From Mycolicibacterium peregrinum (GTDB lineage: Bacteria > Actinomycetota > Actinomycetes > Mycobacteriales > Mycobacteriaceae): a stretch of DNA of 64,000 bases. Shown in pieces: positions 32,866-41,367 of this stretch; positions within the stretch are counted from its first letter, which is position 1; every line of letters begins with the position of its first letter. The notes under the pieces are model-generated. The model did not search any database. It was given only the letters and a program-made list of their open reading frames with translations, and was not told the DNA's origin. Made by a program: the position numbers and the translations under genes. The DNA is taken from positions 1 through 64,000 of the forward strand of contig NZ_LZSO01000034.1 of assembly GCF_001665785.1 (NCBI RefSeq), given 5' to 3'.

Positions 32866-33102
32866 TCAGGTGAACGGAAGGAAGTCGCCGTTGACCCAGA
32901 CACCCCAGTGACCGCCCGCGGGCAGGTTCCACCAGACCATCGGGTGGCCCTGCCACGTCTCGGCCGGCTTCTTCGGCGCGTTCGGCGGCGGCGGGAGGCT
33001 CGGATCGGGATCGGCGCTCGCGGTGGCCACGCCGAGGCCGAGTGCGGCCCCGATCAGGCCTGCGGCCGCGAAGGTCGCCACGGCTGCCTTGCTCAGGAAC
33101 AT
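32866..33102 (-). CDS. Small secreted protein
   Basis: A 78-residue exported protein. ATG 33102 follows GAGGTGG at good spacing; GTG 33111 is in frame upstream. A signal peptide (MFLSKAAVATFAAAGLIGAALGLGVATASA) precedes a short mature chain with a Pro-rich stretch PDPSLPPPPNAPKK and an aromatic tail GHPMVWWNLPAGGHWGVWVNGDFLPF. The tail is reminiscent of short secreted mycobacterial proteins of unknown function. Confidence 0.75.
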   Translation of the reverse strand: MFLSKAAVATFAAAGLIGAALGLGVATASADPDPSLPPPPNAPKKPAETWQGHPMVWWNLPAGGHWGVWVNGDFLPFT

Positions 33103-33333
33103 GAATGCCACCTCGGTGCTCGAATCTGAACTTGGATAGTCGAAGCTTAGCCAATCGAACTGATCGGTTGTGCACCTGAGGTCGGACGACGGGCGTATAC
33201 GTCATCCTGGACCCGTGTGACGTGGCCTGACATGAGATCAGAAATATTTCGGGCCTCGATGTCGAGAACACCCTGACGGCTCCGTCCCCGTTGTGAGCGA
33301 CCAACCCGGGTTGCGAATCCGAAGGAGAATCTC

Positions 33334-33741
33334 ATGGCCAAGTACCTGTTCCTCAAGCACTACCGAGGTGCCCCGGCGTCGGTCAACGACATCCCGATGG
33401 ACCAGTGGACCCCGGACGAGATCCAGGCCCACATCCAGTACATGAACGATTTCGCGGATCGGCTCAAGGACAGCGGCGAGTACGTCGACAGCCAGGCCCT
33501 GGCCCCGGAGGGCACGTGGGTCCAGTACGGCGGCGAGGGCAAGCCACCGGTGACCGACGGCCCCTTCGCCGAGACCAAGGACCTGATCGCAGGGTGGATG
33601 GTCGTCGACGTCGATTCCTACGACCGCGCGGTCGCATTGGCCGGAGAACTGTCCGCGGCACCTGGTGCGGGCGGGCGGCCCATCCACGAGTGGCTGGAGG
33701 TGCGCCCGTTCCTGACCGCCCCACCGACTGTCACCGACTGA
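33334..33741 (+). CDS. YCII-related (DGPF domain) protein
   Basis: A 135-residue protein with the DGPF signature (DGPFAETKD, residues 75-83) of the YCII family. Such proteins are regularly encoded next to ECF42-type sigma factors, as here: its stop codon and the next start share one base (TGATG). A strong GAAGGAG ribosome binding site precedes ATG 33334. It may act with the sigma factor, though how is not settled. No membrane segment is present. Confidence 0.9.
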   Translation: MAKYLFLKHYRGAPASVNDIPMDQWTPDEIQAHIQYMNDFADRLKDSGEYVDSQALAPEGTWVQYGGEGKPPVTDGPFAETKDLIAGWMVVDVDSYDRAVALAGELSAAPGAGGRPIHEWLEVRPFLTAPPTVTD

Positions 33742-34910
33742 TGACTTCCGGTGCGGTGAACGAGGCCCGGCTCCGGGATCTGATTCCCGGTGTCCTGGCT
33801 GCCCTCGTCCACCGTGGTGCGGACTTCGCGACGGCAGAAGACGCCGTGCAGGAGGCCTTGGTCCGGGCCTGGGAAACCTGGCCGCACGGGCGGCCCGACG
33901 ATCCCAAGGGCTGGTTGATCACCACGGCGTGGCGCAGGTTTCTCGACCTCACCCGATCCGACGCTGCTCGGCGCAACCGCGAGGCCCGGGTTTCTGCGGA
34001 GCCGGCCGCCGGGCCGGCCGCCGCGGTGGACGACACCTTGCAGCTCTACTTCCTGTGCGCGCACCCGAGCCTGACCTCCTCGGCCGCCGTCGCCCTCACA
34101 CTGCGTGCGGTCGGCGGCTTGACCACCCGCCAGATCGCGCAGGCGTATCTCGTGCCGGAAGCGACGATGGCGCAACGGATCAGCCGCGCCAAGCGCACCG
34201 TCGCCGAGGTGCGACTGGATCGACCCGGCGACCTGCGCACCGTGCTGCGGGTGCTGTATCTGGTGTTCAACGAGGGCTACAGCGGCGATGTCGACCTGGC
34301 CGCCGAGGCGATCAGGCTCGCCCGTCTGCTGGCCCGGACCACCGACGATCCGGAAGTCAGCGGTCTGCTGGCGTTGTTCCTGCTGCACCACGCCAGACGT
34401 CCGGCGCGCACCCGGGCCGACGGGACCCTGGTTCCTCTCGCCGAGCAGGACCGCGCGCTGTGGCGGCGCGATCTGATCACCGAGGGCGTGTACATCCTGC
34501 AAGCCGCCCTGGCCCGCGACCGGCTCGGGGAGTATCAGGCCCAGGCGGCGGTGGCGGCGCTGCACGCCGACGCCCAGTCCGCCGAGGAGACCGACTGGGT
34601 GCAGATCGTCGAGTGGTACGACGAACTCGTCGCACTCACCGGCAGCCCGGTGGTACGCCTCAATCGCGCAGTCGCGTTAGGTGAAGCCGATGGGCCGGGG
34701 GCAGGTTTGGCCGCGCTCGCCGAACTGGATGCGGCGTTGCCGCGATACACCGCTGCGGCGGCCTACCTTCACGAGCGGGCTGGGGACATCTCAACGGCGG
34801 CACGGCTGTACGTGCAGGCTGCGGCCGAGGCGCATTCGCTGGCCGAGCGCAACCACCTCACCTTGCGCGCATCCGCGCTGCACGGTCGCATTTCCAGCGA
34901 CGACGGTTAA
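33741..34910 (+). CDS. ECF42-type RNA polymerase sigma factor
   Basis: A 389-residue ECF sigma factor, longer than typical ECFs because of a C-terminal extension of about 200 residues with TPR-like helices, the hallmark of the DGPF-associated ECF42 group. Sigma region 2 is DFATAEDAVQEALVRAWETWP, followed by PKGWLITTAWRRFLD. Region 4 is LTLRAVGGLTTRQIAQAYLVPEATMAQRISRAKRTV. The extension includes YLVFNEGYSGDVDLAAEAIRLARLL. It is coupled to the YCII gene by a one-base overlap. No classical anti-sigma gene is adjacent. Confidence 0.92.
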   Translation: MTSGAVNEARLRDLIPGVLAALVHRGADFATAEDAVQEALVRAWETWPHGRPDDPKGWLITTAWRRFLDLTRSDAARRNREARVSAEPAAGPAAAVDDTLQLYFLCAHPSLTSSAAVALTLRAVGGLTTRQIAQAYLVPEATMAQRISRAKRTVAEVRLDRPGDLRTVLRVLYLVFNEGYSGDVDLAAEAIRLARLLARTTDDPEVSGLLALFLLHHARRPARTRADGTLVPLAEQDRALWRRDLITEGVYILQAALARDRLGEYQAQAAVAALHADAQSAEETDWVQIVEWYDELVALTGSPVVRLNRAVALGEADGPGAGLAALAELDAALPRYTAAAAYLHERAGDISTAARLYVQAAAEAHSLAERNHLTLRASALHGRISSDDG

Positions 34911-34920
34911 CCTCCTACTT

Positions 34921-36285
34921 GTGGGCAACAGTCGGAAGAGAGTGTTGATCATCGGTGGGGGATTCGGCGGGCTGTTCTGTGCGCGCCGATTGGGCGGAGT
35001 CGACGTCGACGTGACCCTGCTCGATCGGGCAGCCGGACACCTGTTCCAGCCGCTGCTCTACCAATGCGCCACCGGGACGCTGGGCTTCGGCCAGATCAGC
35101 CGACCGCTGCGCGAGGAGTTCGAGCGTCACCGCAACGTCACCACGTTGCTCGGTGACGCGATCGACCTCGACCCCGAGTTGCGCCGGGTCACGGCCCGCC
35201 GGCCCGATGAGACGACGTTCACCCTCGACTACGACGTCCTCGTCGTGGCCGCGGGCATGCAGCAGTCCTACTTCGGCAAAGAACATTTCGCGGAGTGGGC
35301 GCCCGGAATGAAGACACTCGACGACGCACTCAACATCCGGCAGCGGGTTTTCACGGCATTCGAGATCGCCGAGACACTGCCACCGGGTCCAGAGCGTGAC
35401 GGTTGGCTCACGTTCGCTGTCGCCGGTGGCGGTCCGACCGGGGTCGAGCTGGCCGGGCAGATCCGCGAGATGGCCACGCGCACCTTGGCTCACGAGTTCC
35501 ACAGCATCGAGCCCAGGGAAGCCCGGGTGTTGCTGTTCGACGGCGGGGAACGGGTGCTGAAGGCCTTCTGTTCCGAGCTGGGGGAGAAGGCGACGAAGTC
35601 GCTGCAGAAACTGGGCGTGGAACTGCACATGGGAGTCCACGTGACCGACGTCAACCGGGACGGGGTGACCGTCACCCCGAAGGCCGGTGGTCCAGACGAG
35701 CAGTACGCGGCCCGAACTGTGTTGTGGACGGCCGGGGTTGAAGCCGTGCCGTTCGCCCGGCACCTCGCCCAGGTTCTGGGGGTGGAGGCCGATCGCAGTG
35801 GGAGAATCGCTGTGGGGCCTGATCTTTCGATCGACGGCCGTCCCGAGATCTTCGTGATCGGAGACCTGGCAGGCCGGGAGAACCTGCCGGGCGTCGCCGA
35901 GAACGCTATGCAGGGCGGGCTCCACGTCGCCTCGTGTGTCCGCCGGGAACTCGCCGGTAAACCCCGGCGGCCGTTCCGCTACCGAGACCTCGGCTCGGCG
36001 GCATACATCGCGCGCCGACAGGCACTGCTGCAGGTCGGCCCGGTCAAGCTCGCCGGCTTCTTCGGTTGGCTGGCTTGGGGTTTCATCCATATCGCATTCC
36101 TCACCGGTGTACGCAACCGCGTCAGCACGGTGACCACCTGGCTGACCACCATCGCCCGCGAGAACCGTGGGCACCGGGCATTCATGCTCGGCGCGACCGG
36201 CCTTCCCGAGCAGCGCTATACGTGGACCACGTGGGACGCGCTGACACCGCCGCCCGAGTCGACGCCGGACGGAAACGACCGCTAG
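34921..36285 (+). CDS. NDH-2-like FAD/NAD-dependent dehydrogenase
   Basis: A 454-residue two-dinucleotide-binding-domain flavoprotein resembling type II NADH:quinone oxidoreductases. The FAD motif is VLIIGGGFGGLFCARRL, the NAD(P) motif FAVAGGGPTGVELAGQI, the second FAD motif IFVIGDLAGRENLPGVAENAMQGG, and a C-terminal amphipathic/hydrophobic segment (VKLAGFFGWLAWGFIHIAFLTG) would place it on the membrane. It may feed electrons from NADH to menaquinone. GTG 34921 is preferred (TTG 34918 is possible). It follows the sigma gene by 10 bases but is not obviously related to it. Confidence 0.87.
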   Translation: MGNSRKRVLIIGGGFGGLFCARRLGGVDVDVTLLDRAAGHLFQPLLYQCATGTLGFGQISRPLREEFERHRNVTTLLGDAIDLDPELRRVTARRPDETTFTLDYDVLVVAAGMQQSYFGKEHFAEWAPGMKTLDDALNIRQRVFTAFEIAETLPPGPERDGWLTFAVAGGGPTGVELAGQIREMATRTLAHEFHSIEPREARVLLFDGGERVLKAFCSELGEKATKSLQKLGVELHMGVHVTDVNRDGVTVTPKAGGPDEQYAARTVLWTAGVEAVPFARHLAQVLGVEADRSGRIAVGPDLSIDGRPEIFVIGDLAGRENLPGVAENAMQGGLHVASCVRRELAGKPRRPFRYRDLGSAAYIARRQALLQVGPVKLAGFFGWLAWGFIHIAFLTGVRNRVSTVTTWLTTIARENRGHRAFMLGATGLPEQRYTWTTWDALTPPPESTPDGNDR

Positions 36286-36313
36286 GACCTGCCCGGCGGC
36301 CCGCTGGTCCGCA

Positions 36314-36344
36314 CCGTTTCGAGTAGTCGGCTACGCGTGCCCGC
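36314..36344. promoter_or_regulatory. 31-bp conserved upstream element, copy 2
   Basis: Near-identical (28 of 31) to 28783-28813, with core GTAGTCGGCTACGCGTG, containing GTAG-N4-CTAC. It lies 73 bases before the start of the peptidoglycan-binding gene at 36418. Confidence 0.6.
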
Positions 36345-36417
36345 GGCCACGGGACGCAGATACGTTGCGATCTTCAGCAGTTGGCTCCGTGCCACCGAGA
36401 TGAGAGGAGCGCCTGTC

Positions 36418-36897
36418 ATGCCTCCATATCCGACAGTCACATTGAAGAACGGCAGTCAGGGTCAGCAGGTCGCGACGCTACAGGCGCTGCTGAACCTGGA
36501 CTACCCGGCATATTCGCACCTGCAGGTCGACGGCGAGTTCGGCGCACAGACCGAAGCCGTCATCCGCGAATTCCAGAAGCGCGCCGGCCTGTTCGTCAAC
36601 GGTGTTGCGGGGGCCGAGACCCTCGCGAAGCTCGACGAGCTGACCACCCAGGGCGCCGGCCCGGTGGGCGAGGAGATGAAGGAATGCAGCGGCGGTATCT
36701 GGGCCGGCCAGAGCACCTCGTGCCCGTTCGCCCAGAATGTGCGTCAGGAGTATTTCCGGGTTCCCGGGGATTCAGTGCAGATCAACGTATTCAGCCCCGT
36801 GACACATCAGACCTACACCATGGCGTGTGTCAGAGAGGGCGACTGGGTGACCTGCCGCGGCGGCAACAACGCGGTCGTGCAGTTCTCGTTCCACTGA
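36418..36897 (+). CDS. Peptidoglycan-binding domain protein
   Basis: A 159-residue protein. Residues 6-80 form a PG_binding_1 domain (TLKNGSQGQQVATLQALLN, VDGEFGAQTEAVIREFQKRAGLFVNGVAGAETLAKL). The C-terminal part (about 93-159) has paired cysteines in STSCPFAQNVRQEYF and YTMACVREGDWVTCRGGNNAVVQFSF, a module seen in several secreted mycobacterial proteins. No signal peptide is visible. ATG 36418 follows GAGAGGAG. The 31-bp element upstream is shared with the DUF2278 gene. Confidence 0.82.
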   Translation: MPPYPTVTLKNGSQGQQVATLQALLNLDYPAYSHLQVDGEFGAQTEAVIREFQKRAGLFVNGVAGAETLAKLDELTTQGAGPVGEEMKECSGGIWAGQSTSCPFAQNVRQEYFRVPGDSVQINVFSPVTHQTYTMACVREGDWVTCRGGNNAVVQFSFH

Positions 36898-36943
36898 CGC
36901 CACCAACGGCATCTGGTCCGTGAACCGTTTTTCAGCCCAAGCA

Positions 36944-38167
36944 CTACTCGCTCGAACCCCGGGGCGGCATGGCCTGAAGGTCGGGTGCGGCGGCTGCGAG
37001 CAGGGCCTGCCGATCGCCCGTCAACGGCGGGTAGATCCGTTCGGTGTTGATGGTCTTCTTGGTGGCCTTGGCCACCGTGCCCGTGGCCACGACATGTCGG
37101 TCCCAGCCCTCGGTGTAGACCGCTCCGGCCGGACCGAGATCGAGAACGGTGACATACCAAGGGATTCGCAGCGCACGCATGGGCAGGTCGAGGAGGTCGC
37201 CGATCACGTTGTACCCGGCGTAGCGCCCCATCGGCCTGCCGTGTTGGCACGACATCACCGACGGGTGACTGTCGTCGATCCGCGCGGCGGCCACATCGCC
37301 GGCGGCGAACACCGCGGGCACACCCTCGACGCGGAGGTACTCGTCGACGGGCAGTCGACCGAACCGGTCCAGGGTCACCGGCAGCTGGACCGTCAACGGG
37401 TTGGCCCGCATTCCCGCACACCACACCACGGTTGCCGCCGGTACCACCACGCCGGATGACAAGGTGACGGCACCGATGTCGACGGAGGTCACGCCGGCAC
37501 CGGTCATCACCTGAACTCCGTTGTCGGACAATGCGGTTTCGATCACCGGACGCGCCGAGTCGCCCATATCCGAGCCGACCTGCGGGTTGTGGTCGACGAG
37601 CACGACCTTCGGTGCGACGCGGCCATCGAAGAGCGCGGAGAGCCGTGACGGCAGTTCGCACGCGGTCTCGATACCGGTGAGCCCCGCTCCGACGACAACG
37701 ACCGTGCCGGCGCCCGATATCTGCGGATTGGCGGCCAACGTGTCCAGGTGATTGGCGAGGCGCCTGGCACCGTCGAATGTATCGACGTCGAAACCGAATT
37801 CGGCCAGCCCGGGAACATTCGGTCGCGCGACCCGGCTGCCGGCGGCCAGCACCAGCCGGTCGTAGCCGATGACGCGTGTCCGGCCATCCTGCAGTGCGGT
37901 GACGTTCCGGGCTTCGACGTCGATTGCCGTGACCTCGGCGACAACGTGATCCACACCGACGGGATCCAGCAGCTTGTGCAACGGGATTCGGCAGTCGTCG
38001 AGATCGGTCTCGTAGTTGCGCACGCGAATGTCGTGAAAGAGACGCTCACTGACCACGGTGATCTGCACGCCGTGGGCCGCCGTTCCGAGTTCGTCGATGC
38101 GTCTGGCGGCCCCGAGCGCTGCCCACAGCCCGGCGAAACCCGATCCGACGACCAGTACCCGAGACAC
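36944..38167 (-). CDS. NDH-2-like FAD/NAD-dependent oxidoreductase
   Basis: A 407-residue pyridine nucleotide-disulfide oxidoreductase-type flavoprotein. The FAD motif is VLVVGSGFAGLWAAL, the NAD(P) motif VVVVGAGLTGIETACEL, and the second FAD motif AVFAAGDVAAARID. It resembles NDH-2-like enzymes of actinobacteria but lacks the strongly hydrophobic C-terminal helix of the gene at 34921, so it may be soluble. GTG 38167 begins the family N-terminus; the longer frame to 38548 is antisense to the next gene and is not credible. Confidence 0.85.
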   Translation of the reverse strand: MSRVLVVGSGFAGLWAALGAARRIDELGTAAHGVQITVVSERLFHDIRVRNYETDLDDCRIPLHKLLDPVGVDHVVAEVTAIDVEARNVTALQDGRTRVIGYDRLVLAAGSRVARPNVPGLAEFGFDVDTFDGARRLANHLDTLAANPQISGAGTVVVVGAGLTGIETACELPSRLSALFDGRVAPKVVLVDHNPQVGSDMGDSARPVIETALSDNGVQVMTGAGVTSVDIGAVTLSSGVVVPAATVVWCAGMRANPLTVQLPVTLDRFGRLPVDEYLRVEGVPAVFAAGDVAAARIDDSHPSVMSCQHGRPMGRYAGYNVIGDLLDLPMRALRIPWYVTVLDLGPAGAVYTEGWDRHVVATGTVAKATKKTINTERIYPPLTGDRQALLAAAAPDLQAMPPRGSSE

Positions 38168-38336
38168 GGATTCACCCTGCCACGCGAGGCGCACCGGGGT
38201 CGCCCGGACGCCTCGAGGAAGTCCTGCCGTGGGCGCTCCAACCCAGCGCGCCTCCAGGGCGGTATGCGACGATGCACGGACCGCCCCGACTCCTGAAGGA
38301 GTCTGGCGGGTGCATCGAGAGAGGACCGCCGGACAG

Positions 38337-38912
38337 ATGACCGAAGCGCACCGCGCCACGCTCGCCATCAAGGGGGCCAAGCTCGCGATCGCAGGCCTCA
38401 CTGCCGTGGGTGCCGTGCTGGCCGCGGCAGGACAGGCCGCAGCGGACCCCGTCGTGCCTGATCCAGCGCCCGCACCGGCAGATCCCGCCCTGGCAGCGCC
38501 CCCGCCGCCGGCACCGGCCGGTCCGCCGCAGGTGCCCGAGATCGCCAACCCGGTGTACGGCTCGGGTCAGTACGGTGGCGGCCCGGTCGGCACGCTCAGG
38601 GATCTCTGGCATCAGGCCCATGACCCGGGCGGCTTCCAGGGCGGTGGGGGAGCACCCGAAGGGGTCGCACCGCCTCCCGGCGCAGGCCCGGCGCCTCCGC
38701 TGCCGCCTGGTTACGTGTCGATCAACGCTCCCGGCTCGGAGACGCCGGTCACCGCGCCGGCTCCGGGTAGCGCTCCTGCGGGCCCGGCGCTGCCACCCGG
38801 GTACTACTCGCTCAACGGCCCACCGCCGCCGGGATACGAGTACAACTCGCCGGGGCGCCAACCTGCTGCGCCGCCGGGGACCGCTGCGCCGCCGGCGGCC
38901 CCTACGCCGTAG
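38337..38912 (+). CDS. Secreted proline-rich protein
   Basis: A 191-residue exported protein with a signal region (residues about 8-37, ending AAA-DP) and a mature part very rich in Pro, Ala and Gly. The middle has PEIANPVYGSGQYGGGPVGTLRDLWHQAHDPGGF, and two similar units, LPPGYVSINAPG and LPPGYYSLNGPPPPGYEYNSPG, look like imperfect repeats. ATG 38337 follows AGAGGA. No enzymatic motif is present. The last 11 bases overlap the end of the convergent epimerase gene. Confidence 0.75.
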   Translation: MTEAHRATLAIKGAKLAIAGLTAVGAVLAAAGQAAADPVVPDPAPAPADPALAAPPPPAPAGPPQVPEIANPVYGSGQYGGGPVGTLRDLWHQAHDPGGFQGGGGAPEGVAPPPGAGPAPPLPPGYVSINAPGSETPVTAPAPGSAPAGPALPPGYYSLNGPPPPGYEYNSPGRQPAAPPGTAAPPAAPTP

Positions 38913-40263
38913 CCGGGCGTCCCAACACGTGGCCCAGTGCCTGCTCCAGGCGCGGATGGCGAAAGCTGTGATCGGCGGCCGTCAGGGCCGCGGGAACCGC
39001 CCGCTGGCTGGCGCACGCCAGTTCGCGGGCACCCTGGTCACCCAGCAGTAGCCGTGGTCCCAGAGTGGGCACCGGCAGAATTGTCGGTCGGTGTAGAACG
39101 TGGCCGAGCGTGTCGGTGTATTCGGTGTTGCGCACGGGCTCCGGTGCCACCGCGTTGACCGCGCCCGACAGCTGCTCGTCCCACAATGCGCGGTGGTAGA
39201 TGTCGACCAGGTCGTCGATACCGATCCAGGGCAACCACTGCTGCCCGTCGCCGATGCGGCCGCCGAGTCCGGCGGCGAACAGCGGACGCAGCAGCCGTAA
39301 CGTGCCGCCGCTCGGGGACTGGACGATTCCGGTGCGGATGCGCACCACCCGGGTGCCTTGACGTTGCACCGGGGTCAGGGCGTCCTCCCAGTCCGCCACC
39401 ACATCGGCGAGGAAGCCGTCGCCGCGCTCACTGGTCTCGGTGAGAACCTCGTCGCCGCGGTCGTATCCGTAGAAACCGACCGCCGAAGCGCTCACGACCA
39501 CGTGCGGACCGGGGTCGGCGTCGGCGATGAGTTCCGCGAGCCGGCGGGTGGGCCCGATACGGCTGTCGCGGATCGCGTGGCGGTGCCCGTCGGTGAACCG
39601 GCCGGCGATCGACGCGCCGGCCAGGTGGATGACGGCGTCAACCCCGTCGAGCAGTTGAGGGTCGGGGTTGTCTGGGTTCCATTGCCGCTCATCAGGTTTG
39701 GTTGTTGTGTGGCGCACCAGCCGGATGACCCGGTGGCCGCCGGTGCTCAGGAACGCGGTCAACGCCGTCCCCACCAGTCCGGAGGCTCCGGTGACCGCGA
39801 TCGTCAGGGGTGCCAGGCCTTGCGTGTGGGCCCTGTGGTGGGCGGCGAGGTCGTCGGCCAGCTGGCGGTGACGGTAGACGAACATCGGACGAAGGAAGCG
39901 GCCGGGCACGGGCGTCTCGACGCGGTCGGTCATCCGGGTGTGGGCCGCATCGATCGCGTCGAATTCGTGAATGTGCTTCCAGCGCACTGCCAATGCGGCG
40001 GGTAGTGAGGCCGGCCCGCCGCGGGCGATCTCGTCGACGAAGCGCCGGGGTGGGTCATAGCCGTCAGCCTGGTGCTGAGCCACCCAGCGCAAACCGCCGG
40101 GCAGCGCGAGTTCGGCGCGGCCGTCGCGCAGCGAGGCCGCCTCGGATCTGAGCGTCATGGCTTGCCACGGCGGGGACAGCCTGGCGAACGCGCCGGGGCG
40201 GCCGTGCCAGGCGAAGACTTCTTCTTGCGGGGCGTCGATGATGCTGGAGTACACCAATCCCAT
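38902..40263 (-). CDS. SRPBCC plus TIGR01777 epimerase fusion
   Basis: A 453-residue fusion. Residues 1-145 form an SRPBCC ligand-binding domain (MGLVYSSIIDAPQEEVFAWHGRPGAFARLSPPW). Residues 153-450 form a TIGR01777 short-chain epimerase with the NAD motif IAVTGASGLVGTALTAFL, the VIHLAGASIAGRFTDGHRHAIRDSR block, and SASAVGFYGYDRGDEVLTE. It is like M. tuberculosis Rv2216-type proteins with an extra N-terminal domain. ATG 40263 is the start. It overlaps the convergent proline-rich gene by 11 bases. Confidence 0.88.
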   Translation of the reverse strand: MGLVYSSIIDAPQEEVFAWHGRPGAFARLSPPWQAMTLRSEAASLRDGRAELALPGGLRWVAQHQADGYDPPRRFVDEIARGGPASLPAALAVRWKHIHEFDAIDAAHTRMTDRVETPVPGRFLRPMFVYRHRQLADDLAAHHRAHTQGLAPLTIAVTGASGLVGTALTAFLSTGGHRVIRLVRHTTTKPDERQWNPDNPDPQLLDGVDAVIHLAGASIAGRFTDGHRHAIRDSRIGPTRRLAELIADADPGPHVVVSASAVGFYGYDRGDEVLTETSERGDGFLADVVADWEDALTPVQRQGTRVVRIRTGIVQSPSGGTLRLLRPLFAAGLGGRIGDGQQWLPWIGIDDLVDIYHRALWDEQLSGAVNAVAPEPVRNTEYTDTLGHVLHRPTILPVPTLGPRLLLGDQGARELACASQRAVPAALTAADHSFRHPRLEQALGHVLGRPATA

Positions 40264-40385
40264 CGGCCGACGTTACCCCCAGAATCGCACCTATGCCGCG
40301 GTCCGCCTGGCCCGCATGCCCGCGTAGGCGAACAACAGGCCGGTGTCTATCACGGAAAGTGCTGTCGCAGCCTCGCCCCTCATGC

Positions 40386-40440
40386 GAGTGGCCACTTATT
40401 GCACGCGAATCGCTGGTCGGCGTGTCATAAGTGGTCACTC
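40386..40440. repeat. 55-bp near-perfect palindrome
   Basis: Two 21-base arms match at 18 positions around a 13-base loop (GAATCGCTGGTCG). The outer arms are GAGTGGCCACTTAT and ATAAGTGGTCACTC; the inner arms are GCACGC and GCGTGT. It lies in the intergenic region between the divergent epimerase and thioesterase genes. It could be a small palindromic repeat element, a protein-binding site or the source of an RNA hairpin. I see no flanking target-site duplication. Confidence 0.75.
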
Positions 40441-40557
40441 GGCGGCACAGACTGCGGTCGCTCTCTGACGGGGACCCCGTCTATATCGTCCTGCCAACTG
40501 TAGCCAGCTCTGTAATAGAGTCCGTAGCGGCCGGATGGCCGGACGAGAGGTGTACGT

Positions 40558-41367
40558 GTGGAACGCACTGCGATGACGCCGTTCTTTGTGAGCACTGAAG
40601 GCGGGTTCGTGCCCAACGAGATCGCCCACGGGGGATGGGGTCCGACGCTGGGCGGTCAGGTGGTCGGCGGTCTGCTGGCCCGGGCCGTGGAAGCACTCGT
40701 CAGCGACGCGGATCTGCAACCGGCGCGATTCACCGTGGAGATACTGCGTCGGGTCGCCAGCGCAGAGGTTCGTGTCTCTGCGTCGGTGGTGCGGGCGGGC
40801 TCGCGGATGCAAGCGGTCGATGCGGTGATGACCCAGGACGGTGACGTGGTGGCGCGGGCTTCGGCGCTGTATCTGAGACGCGGCGCCCAACCGGACGGCG
40901 ACTTCTGGACCACCGCGATCGAGTTGCCTCCGTTGCCCGAGGAACCGGCGGAATTCGACGATGCCACGCCCATGTTCATCCGGGCACATGGGCCGGACCC
41001 GGACTGGTCGGGTGACGGGTTCCCGTGGCAGCAGTGTGGGCCTCGGTACGCGTGGCTGCGTGAAGTCCGTCAGCTGGTCGATGGCGAAGAGCTCACGCCG
41101 TTCGTGCGCGCGGCGCTCGCGGTCGACGTCACCAGTTCGATGTGCAATTTCAGTTCGGCCGGTCTGGCTTTCATCAATGCCGACTACACACTGGCGCTCA
41201 GCAGGTTGCCGGTGGGCCCCTACATCGGCATGGCTGCGGTGACCCACTCCAGTGCCGAGGGTGTGGCCACCGCCAGTGCCTGCCTGTACGACACGTCGGG
41301 CCCGATCGGCACCGGATTATCCACTGCGATAGCCAATTTCAACTTCAGCCCGAACGGTTCCGGCTAG
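40558..41367 (+). CDS. Acyl-CoA thioesterase (TesB-type double hot-dog) family
   Basis: A 269-residue protein of the thioesterase-like superfamily with two hot-dog domains. Visible are FVPNEIAHGGWGPTLGGQVVGGLLARAVE at the N-terminus, RFTVEILRRVASAEVRVSASVVRAGSRMQAVDAVM, and the second half SSMCNFSSAGLAFINADYTLALSRLPVGPYIGMAA with GTGLSTAIANFNF. It probably hydrolyses or binds acyl-CoA esters. GTG 40558 is the start. It overlaps the convergent methyltransferase gene by four bases. Confidence 0.85.
   Translation: MERTAMTPFFVSTEGGFVPNEIAHGGWGPTLGGQVVGGLLARAVEALVSDADLQPARFTVEILRRVASAEVRVSASVVRAGSRMQAVDAVMTQDGDVVARASALYLRRGAQPDGDFWTTAIELPPLPEEPAEFDDATPMFIRAHGPDPDWSGDGFPWQQCGPRYAWLREVRQLVDGEELTPFVRAALAVDVTSSMCNFSSAGLAFINADYTLALSRLPVGPYIGMAAVTHSSAEGVATASACLYDTSGPIGTGLSTAIANFNFSPNGSG

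Noticed and set aside
36944..38548. Extended start of the second NDH-2-like gene to 38548
   Set aside because: The extra N-terminus is antisense to the proline-rich secreted gene and precedes the FAD motif by over 120 residues.
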